Of a stretch of DNA of 64,000 nucleotides, positions 35,778-45,105 are shown in pieces. The notes under the pieces were generated by a model. It did not search any database, had not been told where the DNA came from, and saw nothing but the letters and a program-made list of their open reading frames with translations. Within the stretch, counting starts at the first letter, position 1. Each line of letters starts with the position of its first letter. The position numbers and the translations under genes are program-made. This DNA is from Herbaspirillum sp. meg3 (GTDB lineage Bacteria; Pseudomonadota; Gammaproteobacteria; Burkholderiales; Burkholderiaceae_D): assembly GCF_002257565.1 (NCBI RefSeq), contig NZ_CP022736.1:3410001-3474000 (forward strand), given 5' to 3'.

Positions 35778-35830
35778 ATTCCCGAATATTTACGTCAAGT
35801 ATATCAAACTTGAGTAATCTTGTCAGGTAC
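35778..35830 (-). promoter_or_regulatory. Tandem type-1 IscR binding sites
   Basis: Two 25-bp elements, 35778-35802 and 35806-35830, three bases apart. Read on the minus strand they match the E. coli type-1 consensus ATASYYGACTR-N3-YAGTCRRSTAT at about 21 and 20 of 25 positions by my count; both keep the GAC core and the TC-R-R part. They lie 42-94 bp before iscR and should mediate autorepression. Confidence 0.75.
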
Positions 35831-35883
35831 TGCAAAACCCGCAGAAACCTCACCCGATCAAGATCGCCGAAGCACGACAATTA

Positions 35884-35899
35884 CTGTATATTTATACAG
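35884..35899. promoter_or_regulatory. LexA (SOS) box of the imuA-imuB-dnaE2 cassette
   Basis: CTGTATATTTATACAG is a perfect CTGT-N8-ACAG LexA operator, extended to a 20-bp near-palindrome by flanking TA on both sides. It lies 24 bp before the imuA start. It could also overlap the region upstream of iscR, about 150 bp away. Confidence 0.93.
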
Positions 35900-35922
35900 T
35901 ATACGTATTTCGAATCTTGCTC

Positions 35923-36618
35923 ATGTCCGCGCCTCTTCCTCAAAGTATTCACGCCTCGCTCTGGCTCGCTTCACAGCTTGCCCGCAGCACGGCGCGTGGA
36001 CTCGATACCGGATTTGATGCGCTGTCTAAAGAGCTCCCCGGGCAAGGCTGGCCGACCGGTGCGCTGATCGACTTGCTGCTGCCGCAACCCGGCGTCGGCG
36101 AGCTGCGCCTGCTGGGTCCGGCACTCCAATCCCTGTCGCCGCGCCGCATCGCATTGGTGCAGACGCCGCATGCACCGCAAGCCATCGGATGGCGCCAGAT
36201 TGGTGTCGACGCCGCACGGCTGCTGTCGGTGCGTGCCGCCACCAGCGCCGATGCCGCCTGGGCTGCTGAACAGATATTGAAATCCGGCAGTTGCGCCGCT
36301 CTGCTGTTCTGGCAGCGGCACATGCGCAAGGACAGCCTGCGCCGCTTGCATCTGGCGGCGCAAACCGGCAGCACCCTGTTCGTCATGCTGCGTCCGCTCA
36401 GTTGTGCGCAGGATGCTTCGCCGGCCCCCTTACGTTTGTCGCTGGCGGCTGCGGCCGGCGGCATTGAAGTCCGTTTCGTCAAACGCCGCGGACCGCAGCG
36501 TGACACGCCCTTGTTTATTTCGTTGCCCTCTCTGAATCTTTTGCATCATGCGCCTGTGGATCGCCGTACATCTGCCCCTGCTGTCGTTGGAAGTATTTCA
36601 TCCGAACTGGTCGGATGA
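35923..36618 (+). CDS. imuA: SOS mutagenesis protein ImuA
   Basis: A 231-residue RecA-like protein of the ImuA family, part of the ImuA-ImuB-DnaE2 mutasome that performs error-prone translesion synthesis after DNA damage. The IHASLWLASQLARSTARGLDTGFDALS opening and GQGWPTGALIDLLLPQPGVGELRLL segment are typical. The ATG at 35923 is preferred; a TTG two codons earlier is in frame. It stands 24 bp after the LexA box and its end overlaps imuB by 71 bp in a different frame. Confidence 0.9.
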   Translation: MSAPLPQSIHASLWLASQLARSTARGLDTGFDALSKELPGQGWPTGALIDLLLPQPGVGELRLLGPALQSLSPRRIALVQTPHAPQAIGWRQIGVDAARLLSVRAATSADAAWAAEQILKSGSCAALLFWQRHMRKDSLRRLHLAAQTGSTLFVMLRPLSCAQDASPAPLRLSLAAAAGGIEVRFVKRRGPQRDTPLFISLPSLNLLHHAPVDRRTSAPAVVGSISSELVG

Positions 36619-38008
36619 AGTCTCTTCCGTCGTGCTGGAGCACACCCGCGTCATGGCGGCTTCGCAGTGCGCCTGCGAAGCCGGCGTGCGTATCGGCATG
36701 CGGCGCGGCGGCGTGCTGGCGCGGCTCCCCAAAGCGCTTATGCACGAACGCTCTTTCGATCGCGAGGCACAGACATTGTTCGGCGCCGCCATCGCCTTGC
36801 TGCAATACACGCCGCAGGCCAGCTTCGCGGAAGAATCCACCATCCTGCTCGACATCGGCGCCAGCCTGAGCCTGTTCGGCGGCATTCGCGCCTTATGCCG
36901 CCGTGTGCGCGCCACCGTCCGGCAACTCGGCCTGAGCGCCGTCATCAGTTGCGCACCGACCGCCAACGGCGCCGCTTTACTCGCCCGACACACCGGTGCC
37001 CGGACATTGAAACAACATCACCTGCACCGGCATCTCGGCCGCCTGCCTGTCGCTGCATTGCCGGCTGCGGTGCCCTATCTCGACTGGCTCGCCGGCATCG
37101 GCTGCCGCACGCTGGCTGATCTGCGCCGCCTGCCACGCGCCGGTCTGCAACGGCGCGGCGACACGCACATGCTGGATGCACTCGATTGCGCCCATGGCGA
37201 CGCGCCGGAATTGCACGCCTGGATCGAAGTCCCGCCCAGCTTTCGGCAACGCATTGAATTAAGCGAACGCATCGAACACGCCGACGCCGCCCAATACACC
37301 ATTCAGGCCCTGCTCACCCAACTCTGCGGCTGGCTGGCGGCGCGTCATCTGGCCGTCACGCAAGTGCGCGTACAACTGGAACACGAGCGCGACCGTCAGG
37401 CCGTGGCCCCCACGACCATCGAACTCATGCTGGCCGAACCGACCTGGCAAGACGCGCACCTGATCAGGCTGCTTAAAGAACGCCTGGCGCGGCTGGAAAT
37501 TACCGCTCCCATCATCGCCGTCGTGCTGGAAGCGGCGCAAACCGAACCCATGGCGCCGGCCAGCGACAATCTGTTTCCCGAACCCGGCGGCACGCCGGAA
37601 GACCACAAGCGCCTGATCGAACTGCTGGTCGCGCGGCTGGGTGCGGACAAGGTGTTGCACGCCGCACCGCTCGCCGACTACCGGCCTGAACAGGCCAATC
37701 GCTGGGTTTCCGTCATGGACGCCGCCGCCCCGCTGGAAGAACGCCCTCTGCCGCCCCGCCCCACGTGGCTGCTGGAAAAACCGATTGCCTTGACCATATG
37801 CCAGCATCGGCCCTATTACGGCTCCCGCCTGCGCCCCGTCTCGCCCGCCGAACGTATCGAAGCAGGCTGGTGGAACGGCGACCTGGTGACACGCGACTAT
37901 TACATCGCCGAAGGAGCAGATCACTGCCTTTACTGGATTTATCGCGAGCGCATTGGCGATGTTGACGGTGTCGAACCGCATTGGTATTTGCACGGCATGT
38001 TTGGATGA
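36548..38008 (+). CDS. imuB: Y-family polymerase-like protein ImuB
   Basis: A 486-residue member of the DinB/UmuC superfamily. The N-terminus MRLWIAVHLPLLSLEVF lacks the catalytic acidic residues of active Y-family polymerases, as in all ImuB proteins, which act as a hub that binds the sliding clamp. SDNLFPEP (about residues 338-345) may be the clamp-binding motif, although it is degenerate. The gene overlaps imuA, and its stop overlaps the dnaE2 start (ATGA at 38005-38008), which points to translational coupling. Confidence 0.92.
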   Translation: MRLWIAVHLPLLSLEVFHPNWSDEVSSVVLEHTRVMAASQCACEAGVRIGMRRGGVLARLPKALMHERSFDREAQTLFGAAIALLQYTPQASFAEESTILLDIGASLSLFGGIRALCRRVRATVRQLGLSAVISCAPTANGAALLARHTGARTLKQHHLHRHLGRLPVAALPAAVPYLDWLAGIGCRTLADLRRLPRAGLQRRGDTHMLDALDCAHGDAPELHAWIEVPPSFRQRIELSERIEHADAAQYTIQALLTQLCGWLAARHLAVTQVRVQLEHERDRQAVAPTTIELMLAEPTWQDAHLIRLLKERLARLEITAPIIAVVLEAAQTEPMAPASDNLFPEPGGTPEDHKRLIELLVARLGADKVLHAAPLADYRPEQANRWVSVMDAAAPLEERPLPPRPTWLLEKPIALTICQHRPYYGSRLRPVSPAERIEAGWWNGDLVTRDYYIAEGADHCLYWIYRERIGDVDGVEPHWYLHGMFG

Positions 38009-41000
38009 TGCGAGAAAAAACCATGCCCGATACCTCATCCATTCCTGACTACGCCGAACTGTTCTGCCTGTCCAATTTCAGCTTTCTGGAAGGCGCCTCG
38101 CACGCGGAAGAACTCGCCGCACGCGCCGTGCAACTTGGCTACACCGCGCTTGCCATAACCGATGAATGCTCACTGGCCGGCGTGGTGCGCGCGCATATGG
38201 AAGCAAAAAAAGCCGACCTCAAACTCATCATCGGCTCCTGCTTTCGCATCGAATGGGAAGCCGGAAAACCACCCATGACCCTGATCGTACTGGCCCGGAA
38301 TCGCGAAGGCTACGGCAACCTGTCCGAGCTGATCACGCTCGGTCGCACACGCGCCGACAAGGGCAGCTATCGCATCGACATCGATGATTTTTCCGCGCCA
38401 CAGGTATCCCACGCACATCTGTGCGGTCTGCCCGATTGCCTGGTGATCCTGGCGCCACATTATCCTGCCGATGCAACTCTGCTCGAACAGCAGACTGCCT
38501 GGTTGGCGCGTACCTTCCCGCAGCGCGCCTGGCTTGGATTAACGCAGTTGTATCGCCCTTACGATCAACTGCATCGCGGTGTTATTCAAGAAGCCGCCCA
38601 CTGCCACAACCTGCCGGTCGCCGCCATCGGCGAAGTCAACATGCACGTGCGTTCACGCAAATTCCTGCAAGACACGCTGACGGCAATACGTCTTGGAAAA
38701 GCGGTCGGCGACTGCGGCTACGCCCTCGCGCCCAATGCAGAACAACACCTGCGTTCGCGCCTGCGACTGGCAAATATTTTCTCGGCAGCGACACTCGCAG
38801 AAACACTTCGCATCGCGGTTCAATGCACATTCAAACTTGATGAACTGCGCTACGAATATCCCGAAGAACTGGTTCCCGACGGCCAGACGCCCGCCGGCTA
38901 TCTGCGTCAGGAAGTATTCCTCGGCGCGCACCTGCGCTACCCCGCCGGCATCCCGCAAAAAGTCACCGATCAGATCGAGCACGAACTCACACTGATCAAC
39001 GACATGGCCTACGAGCCTTACTTCCTCACGGTCTACGACATCGTGCGCTTTGCCAAAGACAACGGCATCCTGCGGCAAGGGCGTGGCTCGGCAGCGAACT
39101 CGGTGATCTGCTTCTGCCTCGGCGTGACCGAAGTCGACCCGACGCGCTCGGTCATGCTGTTCGAACGCTTCATCAGCAAGGAGCGCGGCGAACCGCCGGA
39201 CATCGACGTCGACTTCGAACACCAGCGGCGTGAAGAAGTCATTCAATACATCTATCGCAAATACGGCCGCATGCGCGCCGCCATCGCCGCAGCCGTCCAT
39301 ACCTACCGCCCTCGCGGCGTGCTGCGCGACGTCGGCAAGGTGCTTGGCATTGATGCCTCCATCGTCGACAAGGTCGCCAAGTCGCATCAATGGTTCGACG
39401 ACCGCTACAACATGATGCAGCGCTTCGCCGAATGCGGCCTCGATCCGGAGTCACCGATTGCCCATCAATGGGCAATCCTGTCCTTGCAACTGATGAACTT
39501 CCCGCGCCATCTGTCGCAACACAGTGGCGGCTTCGTCATCGCACGCGACAAACTCTCGCGCCTGGTGCCGATTGAAAACGCCGCCATGCCCGACCGCTCG
39601 GTCATCCAGTGGGACAAGGACGATCTCGAATCACTCGGCCTGCTCAAGGTGGATGTGCTGGCGCTGGGAATGTTGTCAGCCCTGCGCCGCGCGCTGGAAC
39701 TGGTCGCCAAACGGCGCGGCCATGTCTTCCGCATGCAAGACATTCCCGCCGAAGATCCCGTCACCTACGACATGATCTGCAAGGCCGACACCATCGGCGT
39801 CTTCCAGATCGAAAGCCGCGCACAGATGAGCATGCTGCCGCGCCTGAAGCCGCGAGAGTTCTACGACCTTGTCGTGCAAGTCGCCATCGTCCGCCCCGGA
39901 CCGATTCAGGGCGGCATGGTGCATCCCTTCTTACGCCGCCGCCAAGGACTGGAGCCGGAAACCTATCCCAAGGAAATTTTGCGCCAAGCTCTCGAACGCA
40001 CGCGCGGCGTTCCGATTTTTCAGGAACAAGTGATGCAGATCGCCGTGCTCGCCGCCGGCTTCACACCGGGAGAGGCAGACGACTTGCGTCGCGCTATGGC
40101 CGCATGGAAACGCAAAGGCGGACTGGAAAAGCACGAACACAAACTGGTGCAAGGCATGCTCGATCGCGGCTATGAAAAAGATTTCGCCAATGCCATCTTC
40201 AAGCAAATCAAAGGCTTCGGCGAATACGGCTTCCCCGAAAGCCACGCCGCCAGCTTCGCCATCCTTGCCTACGCCAGCAGTTGGCTCAAATGTCACGAGC
40301 CGGAAGCCTTCCTCTGCTCGCTGCTCAACAGCCAGCCCATGGGTTTCTATTCGCCTTCGCAATTGATTCAGGATGCGCGCCGCCATGGCGTGCGCGTACT
40401 GCCGCCCGACGTCATGCACAGCAACTGGGAAAGCGCGCTGGAAGACTTCGATCCCGCACGTCCTGACATCCGCCCCGCAGTGCGTCTTGGCCTGTCGCTG
40501 CTGGGCAGCATGAAAGAAGCGCCTGCGCTGCGCATCGAGCGCGCGCGCCGCGAACATGTCTTCACCGATCTCCAGGATCTGGCGCGCCGCGCTCAGCTGG
40601 ACAAACACAACCTGCAGGCGCTGGCCGCCGGCAACGCACTGGTCGCACTCAGCGGCCATCGCCGCGAAGCCTTATGGCAAGCCCTCGATGCCGCGCCGGC
40701 CAAAGATCTGCTGCATGCCGCCCCCTCACGCGAAGACATCCTGCGCCTGCCTGCGCCGTCCGAGGCCGAAGACATCGTCGCCGATTACCGCAGCGCCGGC
40801 CTGACGCTCAAACGCCATCCGCTCGCCTTGCTGCGCCCCATACTGACCAAGCACAAGTTTCTGCCGCACGACGTCATGACGACCTTTCAGGACGGCCAGT
40901 TCGCGCGCGGCTGCGGCATTGTGACGGTACGCCAGCGTCCTGGCACCGCCAAGGGCGTGCTGTTCATCACCATCGAAGACGAAACCGGCTCCACCAACGT

Positions 41001-41178
41001 GATTCTCTGGCCCTCGCTGGTGGAAAAGCAGCGCAACGAAGTCCTCAACGCTTCCCTGCTCGGCGTCTACGGCATCTGGCAAACCCACGCCGGCGTGCAG
41101 CATCTGGTGGCAAAACGATTGGTGGACATGTCCCATCTGCTGGGTGAAATCCACGTCGGCAGCCGGGATTTTTGCTGA
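38005..41178 (+). CDS. dnaE2: Error-prone DNA polymerase III alpha subunit DnaE2
   Basis: A 1057-residue C-family polymerase (also called ImuC), the catalytic member of the SOS mutasome. The PHP domain opens with CLSNFSFLEGASHAEELA, the active-site aspartates are in PPDIDVDFEHQRRE, and the GRGSAANSVICFCLGVTEVDP and PIFQEQVMQIAV motifs are intact; an OB-fold near the C-terminus (VLFITIEDETGSTNVILWP) ends the protein. I start it at the ATG overlapping the imuB stop; the ATG at 38023 (MPDTSS) is an equal alternative. It is shorter than the housekeeping DnaE (about 1160 residues), as expected. Confidence 0.94.
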   Translation: MMREKTMPDTSSIPDYAELFCLSNFSFLEGASHAEELAARAVQLGYTALAITDECSLAGVVRAHMEAKKADLKLIIGSCFRIEWEAGKPPMTLIVLARNREGYGNLSELITLGRTRADKGSYRIDIDDFSAPQVSHAHLCGLPDCLVILAPHYPADATLLEQQTAWLARTFPQRAWLGLTQLYRPYDQLHRGVIQEAAHCHNLPVAAIGEVNMHVRSRKFLQDTLTAIRLGKAVGDCGYALAPNAEQHLRSRLRLANIFSAATLAETLRIAVQCTFKLDELRYEYPEELVPDGQTPAGYLRQEVFLGAHLRYPAGIPQKVTDQIEHELTLINDMAYEPYFLTVYDIVRFAKDNGILRQGRGSAANSVICFCLGVTEVDPTRSVMLFERFISKERGEPPDIDVDFEHQRREEVIQYIYRKYGRMRAAIAAAVHTYRPRGVLRDVGKVLGIDASIVDKVAKSHQWFDDRYNMMQRFAECGLDPESPIAHQWAILSLQLMNFPRHLSQHSGGFVIARDKLSRLVPIENAAMPDRSVIQWDKDDLESLGLLKVDVLALGMLSALRRALELVAKRRGHVFRMQDIPAEDPVTYDMICKADTIGVFQIESRAQMSMLPRLKPREFYDLVVQVAIVRPGPIQGGMVHPFLRRRQGLEPETYPKEILRQALERTRGVPIFQEQVMQIAVLAAGFTPGEADDLRRAMAAWKRKGGLEKHEHKLVQGMLDRGYEKDFANAIFKQIKGFGEYGFPESHAASFAILAYASSWLKCHEPEAFLCSLLNSQPMGFYSPSQLIQDARRHGVRVLPPDVMHSNWESALEDFDPARPDIRPAVRLGLSLLGSMKEAPALRIERARREHVFTDLQDLARRAQLDKHNLQALAAGNALVALSGHRREALWQALDAAPAKDLLHAAPSREDILRLPAPSEAEDIVADYRSAGLTLKRHPLALLRPILTKHKFLPHDVMTTFQDGQFARGCGIVTVRQRPGTAKGVLFITIEDETGSTNVILWPSLVEKQRNEVLNASLLGVYGIWQTHAGVQHLVAKRLVDMSHLLGEIHVGSRDFC

Positions 41179-41368
41179 ACCCGGCGGGAAAAGCCGAAAA
41201 ATCTCTTCAAACCCCGTCGCAACGCGGCTGCAAGGCCATTTAAGTCGGCATCAAGGGTACGAAACCCAGTCATCCTCTGGTAAGATGTCGCATATCTTTT
41301 TGCAGGCCTGCCCCGTTCATCCGAACGCGGTTCCATGCGAACTACTTCACACATATCGACCTATAAAA

Positions 41369-42166
41369 ATGGAAGTCAACGAGACACCCAGCCCGCTGAT
41401 GCGCCCACGCAAGAAGACCCAGAGCCTGTCTCAGGAGGTGGTTGGCGCGATTTCTGAAATGATCTCCAGCGGTGCCATCAAGCCCGGCGAGAAGCTGCCG
41501 ACCGAGTCCGAAATCATGCTCACCCAGGGCGTCAGCCGCACCGTGGTGCGCGAAGCGATTTCGCGCCTGCAGGCGGCCGGACTGGTGGAAACACGGCATG
41601 GCATCGGCACCTTCGTGCTGGAGGCGCAAAAGGCCGGCAACATCAATATCGATCCGGCCACCATCACCACGATGAAGGATCTGCTGGCGCTGCTGGAACT
41701 GCGCATCAGCCTGGAAACCGAAACCGCCGGCCTGGCCGCCGCACGCCGCACCGACGAGCAATTGCTGGAAATCCGCCAGGCGCTCGACGCCTTCCACGAA
41801 AACCTGAAAAAGGGCAACGACACCGTCGGCCCCGACTTCCGCTTCCACTTCCAGATCGCCACCGCCACCGGCAACCGCTATTTCATTGAAATCCTGAGCC
41901 ACCTCGGCGCCGGCGTGATTCCGCGCAAACGCCTGAACACGGCTGAACTGGCGCGCGACCCGCAAGCCAGCTATCTGGATCGCGTGCAGCGCGAACACGA
42001 AGACATCTACGAAGCCATCGCCCGCCGCGATACCGAAGCGGCGCGCGCGGCCATGCGCAACCACCTGACCAACAGCCGCGAACGCCTGCGCCGTGCGCAG
42101 GAAGCAGCCGAATCGGCAGCAGATGCACAAAAGGCATCGGAGGCATCGGAGCCATCGGCGACCTGA
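41369..42166 (+). CDS. GntR-family (FadR subfamily) regulator of aldarate catabolism
   Basis: A 265-residue regulator. The N-terminal winged helix-turn-helix (LSQEVVGAISEMISSGAIKPGEKLPTESEI, then VSRTVVREAISRLQAAGLVETRHGIGTFV) and the all-helical FCD effector domain with conserved Asp and His residues place it in the FadR subfamily. It directly precedes kdgD and the semialdehyde dehydrogenase gene, so an aldarate or its dehydration product is the likely effector. TnGTnnnACnA-like sites upstream of kdgD and of garP are candidate operators. The C-terminus is rich in Ala, Glu and Ser. The ribosome site is weak. Confidence 0.88.
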   Translation: MEVNETPSPLMRPRKKTQSLSQEVVGAISEMISSGAIKPGEKLPTESEIMLTQGVSRTVVREAISRLQAAGLVETRHGIGTFVLEAQKAGNINIDPATITTMKDLLALLELRISLETETAGLAAARRTDEQLLEIRQALDAFHENLKKGNDTVGPDFRFHFQIATATGNRYFIEILSHLGAGVIPRKRLNTAELARDPQASYLDRVQREHEDIYEAIARRDTEAARAAMRNHLTNSRERLRRAQEAAESAADAQKASEASEPSAT

Positions 42167-42333
42167 CAGCGCAACGACGCGACAACGCAATAATGTATTC
42201 CTCACATTGCCCTGCACCATCGCAACAAGCTGATAACGCACACCAGCGCAGAACCAGCTTAGCACCAGGCAAATCAACACAAAATCCAACGTAACACCGG
42301 CCGGCAGCAAAAACTGCTGGCTTTCTCTCAATT

Positions 42334-42371
42334 CATGTTGTACGATGACTGATATCTTAAGACGCTTAAGA
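42334..42371. promoter_or_regulatory. Candidate operator upstream of kdgD
   Basis: TTGTACGATGA (42338-42348) is close to the FadR-subfamily operator form TnGTnnnACnA. The flanks on both sides (CATG before, CTGATA after) recur upstream of garP at 51460-51482 on the other strand, 20 of 23 positions alike. Directly behind lies the perfect palindrome TCTTAAG-ACG-CTTAAGA (42355-42371). Both are about 90-125 bp before the kdgD start. Confidence 0.6.
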
Positions 42372-42460
42372 ACGAGTTCCCTCCAGAAGCGCTGAACAGG
42401 TTCGGAATTTGTTATCAAGCGCGACGGTATTTTTAACTTCATCACCTGGCAACTACTGAC

Positions 42461-43375
42461 ATGTACACACCACAAGACCTGAAACAGATTCTTTCCGCCG
42501 GCCTGCTCTCCTTCCCGCTGACCGACTTCGACGAGCAAGGCGACTTCCGTCCGAAGACCTATATCGAACGTCTGGAATGGCTGGCCCCTTACGGCGCAAG
42601 CGCGCTGTTCGCGGCCGGTGGTACAGGTGAGTTCTTCTCGCTGGTGCCGGGCGAATACTCGAACATCATCCGCACCGCCGTGGAAACCTGCAAAGGCAAG
42701 GTGCCTATCATCGCCGGCGCCGGTGGCGCTACCCGCGCTGCGATCGCTTACGCACAAGAAGCCGAACGCCTGGGTGCGCACGGCATCCTGCTGATGCCGC
42801 ATTACCTGACCGAAGCCAGCCAGGAAGGTATCGCCGAGCACGTTGAAGCCGTCTGCAAATCGGTCAAGTTCGGCGTCATCATTTACAACCGCGGCGTCTG
42901 CAAGCTCAACGCCGACATGCTGGAACGCCTGGCCGAGCGCTGCCCTAACCTGATCGGGTTCAAGGACGGCGTCGGTGAAATCGAATCCATGGTCACGATC
43001 CGCCGCCGTCTGGGCGATCGCTTCACCTACCTCGGCGGCCTGCCGACTGCGGAAGTCTATGCAGCTGCTTACAAGGCACTGGGCGTACCGGTCTACTCAT
43101 CGGCGGTATTCAACTTCATCCCGAAAACAGCAATGGACTTCTACCACGCCATCGCCAAGGAAGACCACGCCACCGTCGGCAAGCTGATCGACGAATTCTT
43201 CCTGCCTTACCTGGCCATCCGCAATCGCAAGGCCGGCTATGCTGTGAGCATCGTCAAGGCCGGCGCCAAGGTCGTTGGCCACGATGCAGGCCCGGTCCGC
43301 ACGCCGCTGACCGCCTGCACCGAAGCCGAGCACGAAGAACTGGCCGCGCTGATCAAGCGTCTGGGACCTCAGTAA
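42461..43375 (+). CDS. kdgD: 5-dehydro-4-deoxyglucarate dehydratase
   Basis: A 304-residue enzyme of the DapA/NAL aldolase family that dehydrates and decarboxylates 5-keto-4-deoxyglucarate to 2,5-dioxopentanoate (alpha-ketoglutarate semialdehyde). The Schiff-base Lys168 (NLIGFKDG) and Tyr142 (IIYNRGVCKL) are in place, and GGTGEFFSL replaces the GTTGE of DapA, as is typical for KdgD. It acts after garD (or a glucarate dehydratase) and before the dehydrogenase encoded next. Confidence 0.95.
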   Translation: MYTPQDLKQILSAGLLSFPLTDFDEQGDFRPKTYIERLEWLAPYGASALFAAGGTGEFFSLVPGEYSNIIRTAVETCKGKVPIIAGAGGATRAAIAYAQEAERLGAHGILLMPHYLTEASQEGIAEHVEAVCKSVKFGVIIYNRGVCKLNADMLERLAERCPNLIGFKDGVGEIESMVTIRRRLGDRFTYLGGLPTAEVYAAAYKALGVPVYSSAVFNFIPKTAMDFYHAIAKEDHATVGKLIDEFFLPYLAIRNRKAGYAVSIVKAGAKVVGHDAGPVRTPLTACTEAEHEELAALIKRLGPQ

Positions 43376-43489
43376 TTGCAGCGCCGAAATTGCACGACAC
43401 AATAAATAACTAAGTAAATAACTAAGCCCTCGACTGACCGCCGGATTCATCCCGCGGTCAGTTTTGGCTTCCACATCCAGGAGAAATCG

Positions 43490-44926
43490 ATGACCCAATT
43501 CGCGAACTACATCAACGGTGAATGGCTGCAAGGCGCCAGCATCAACAAGAACGTCAACCCGTCCGACCTCTCCGACATCATCGGCGAGTACGCACAAGCC
43601 GATGCAGCGCAAGCCGACATCGCCATCGCCGCAGCGCACGCCGCTTTCCCGGCATGGAGCGTGGGTAATATCCAGGCGCGCTCCGACGCACTGGACAAGA
43701 TCGGCTCCGAAATCCTGGCGCGCAAGGAAGAACTCGGCCGCCTGCTGTCGCGTGAAGAAGGCAAGACCCTGGCCGAAGGCATCGGCGAAGCCGGCCGCGC
43801 CGGTAACATCTTCAAATTCTTCGCTGCAGAAGTGTTGCGCATCCAGGGCCAGAAACTGGCATCCGTGCGCCCCGGCATGGATATCGAAATCACCCGCGAA
43901 CCGGTTGGCGTCGTCGGCATCATCGCACCATGGAATTTCCCGATGGCGATCCCCGCATGGAAGATCGCACCGGCGCTGGCCTACGGCAACACTGTCGTCT
44001 TCAAGCCGGCAGAACTGGTGCCGGGCAGCGCCTGGGCGATTGCCGACATCATCAGCCGCTCGGGCATCCCGGCCGGCGTGTTCAATCTGGTCATGGGCCG
44101 CGGTTCAGTGGTCGGCCAGCGCTTCATCGACGACCGCCGCGTCACCGCCCTGACCTTCACCGGTTCGGTCTCGACCGGCGCGCGCGTGGCGCAAGGCTGC
44201 GTCGCTCGCATGGCAAAGTTCCAGCTCGAAATGGGCGGCAAGAATCCGCTAGTTGTCCTGAACGATGCCGACCTGAATATCGCCGTCACGGCAGCCGTAC
44301 AAGGCGCGTTCTTCTCGACCGGCCAGCGCTGCACCGCCTCGAGCCGCATCATCGTCGAAAAAGACATCTACCCGCGCTTCATCGAAGCAGCACGCAACCA
44401 GCTGGCCGGTCTGAAAATCGGTCACGCGCTGACTGCCGACACCAACATCGGTCCAGTCGTTGACCAATCGCAACTCGACCAAAACCTGTCGTACGTAGAA
44501 ATCGGCAAGCAGGAAGGCGCCAACCTCGTCTTCGGCGGTGAGCGCGTCAAGCGCGACACCGACGGCTTCTACATGACGCCGGCGCTGTTCGCCGACTGCA
44601 ACAACGACATGCGTATCTCGCGTGAAGAAATCTTCGGGCCGGTCGCTTCCGTGATCCCAGCCGACAATTACGAGCACGCGCTGCAACTGGCCAACGACAC
44701 CGAGTTTGGCCTGTCGTCGGGCATCTGCACCACCTCGCTGAAGTACGCCACCCATTTCAAGCGCAATGCGCAAGCAGGCATGGTGATGGTCAACACAGCC
44801 ACTGCCGGCGTCGATTACCACGTCCCATTTGGCGGTCGTAAGGCATCGAGCTTCGGTCCGCGCGAGCAAGGCGCTTACGCAGCCGAGTTCTATACCACCG
44901 TGAAGACTTCGTACACCGCCGCGTAA
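43490..44926 (+). CDS. Alpha-ketoglutarate semialdehyde dehydrogenase
   Basis: A 478-residue NAD(P)-dependent aldehyde dehydrogenase. Asn149 (APWNFP), Glu247 (LEMGGKNP) and catalytic Cys281 (GQRCTASS) are present. The position directly after kdgD identifies the substrate as 2,5-dioxopentanoate, oxidised to 2-oxoglutarate, the last step of aldarate degradation. An AGGAG site lies 7 bases before the ATG. A terminator follows 75 bp downstream. Confidence 0.92.
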   Translation: MTQFANYINGEWLQGASINKNVNPSDLSDIIGEYAQADAAQADIAIAAAHAAFPAWSVGNIQARSDALDKIGSEILARKEELGRLLSREEGKTLAEGIGEAGRAGNIFKFFAAEVLRIQGQKLASVRPGMDIEITREPVGVVGIIAPWNFPMAIPAWKIAPALAYGNTVVFKPAELVPGSAWAIADIISRSGIPAGVFNLVMGRGSVVGQRFIDDRRVTALTFTGSVSTGARVAQGCVARMAKFQLEMGGKNPLVVLNDADLNIAVTAAVQGAFFSTGQRCTASSRIIVEKDIYPRFIEAARNQLAGLKIGHALTADTNIGPVVDQSQLDQNLSYVEIGKQEGANLVFGGERVKRDTDGFYMTPALFADCNNDMRISREEIFGPVASVIPADNYEHALQLANDTEFGLSSGICTTSLKYATHFKRNAQAGMVMVNTATAGVDYHVPFGGRKASSFGPREQGAYAAEFYTTVKTSYTAA

Positions 44927-45000
44927 TTTCGCCGGCGATGCCACGTCAAGAACCCTGACCTCATCAGGTATCCACAGCCGCCGGTAACGGCGGTTTCCAG

Positions 45001-45030
45001 CGTCGGAGCGTGTGCTCCGGCGCTTTTTTT
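45001..45030 (+). terminator. Rho-independent terminator after the semialdehyde dehydrogenase gene
   Basis: CGTCGGAGC, loop GTGT and GCTCCGGCG (one G-T pair), followed by C and seven T. A second small hairpin, CCGCCG-GTAA-CGGCGG, lies just before it at 44978-44993. Confidence 0.85.
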
Positions 45031-45055
45031 ATGTCCGTTCAAAAAGTACCGACGT

Positions 45056-45086
45056 AAAAAAAGCACCGCCTGAGCGATGCTTTTTA
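45056..45086 (-). terminator. Rho-independent terminator of the chemoreceptor gene
   Basis: AAAAAGCACCGC, loop CTGA and GCGATGCTTTTT (one mismatch); on the minus strand the stem is followed by a T-run. It lies 20 bp after the chemoreceptor stop. Confidence 0.8.
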
Positions 45087-45105
45087 AACCGGATGTTGCC
45101 CGGAT

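Noticed and set aside
42355..42371. Perfect palindrome TCTTAAG-ACG-CTTAAGA as the main GntR operator
   Set aside because: It does not recur upstream of garP, while the neighbouring TTGTACGATGA block does. I keep it as part of the kdgD control region only.
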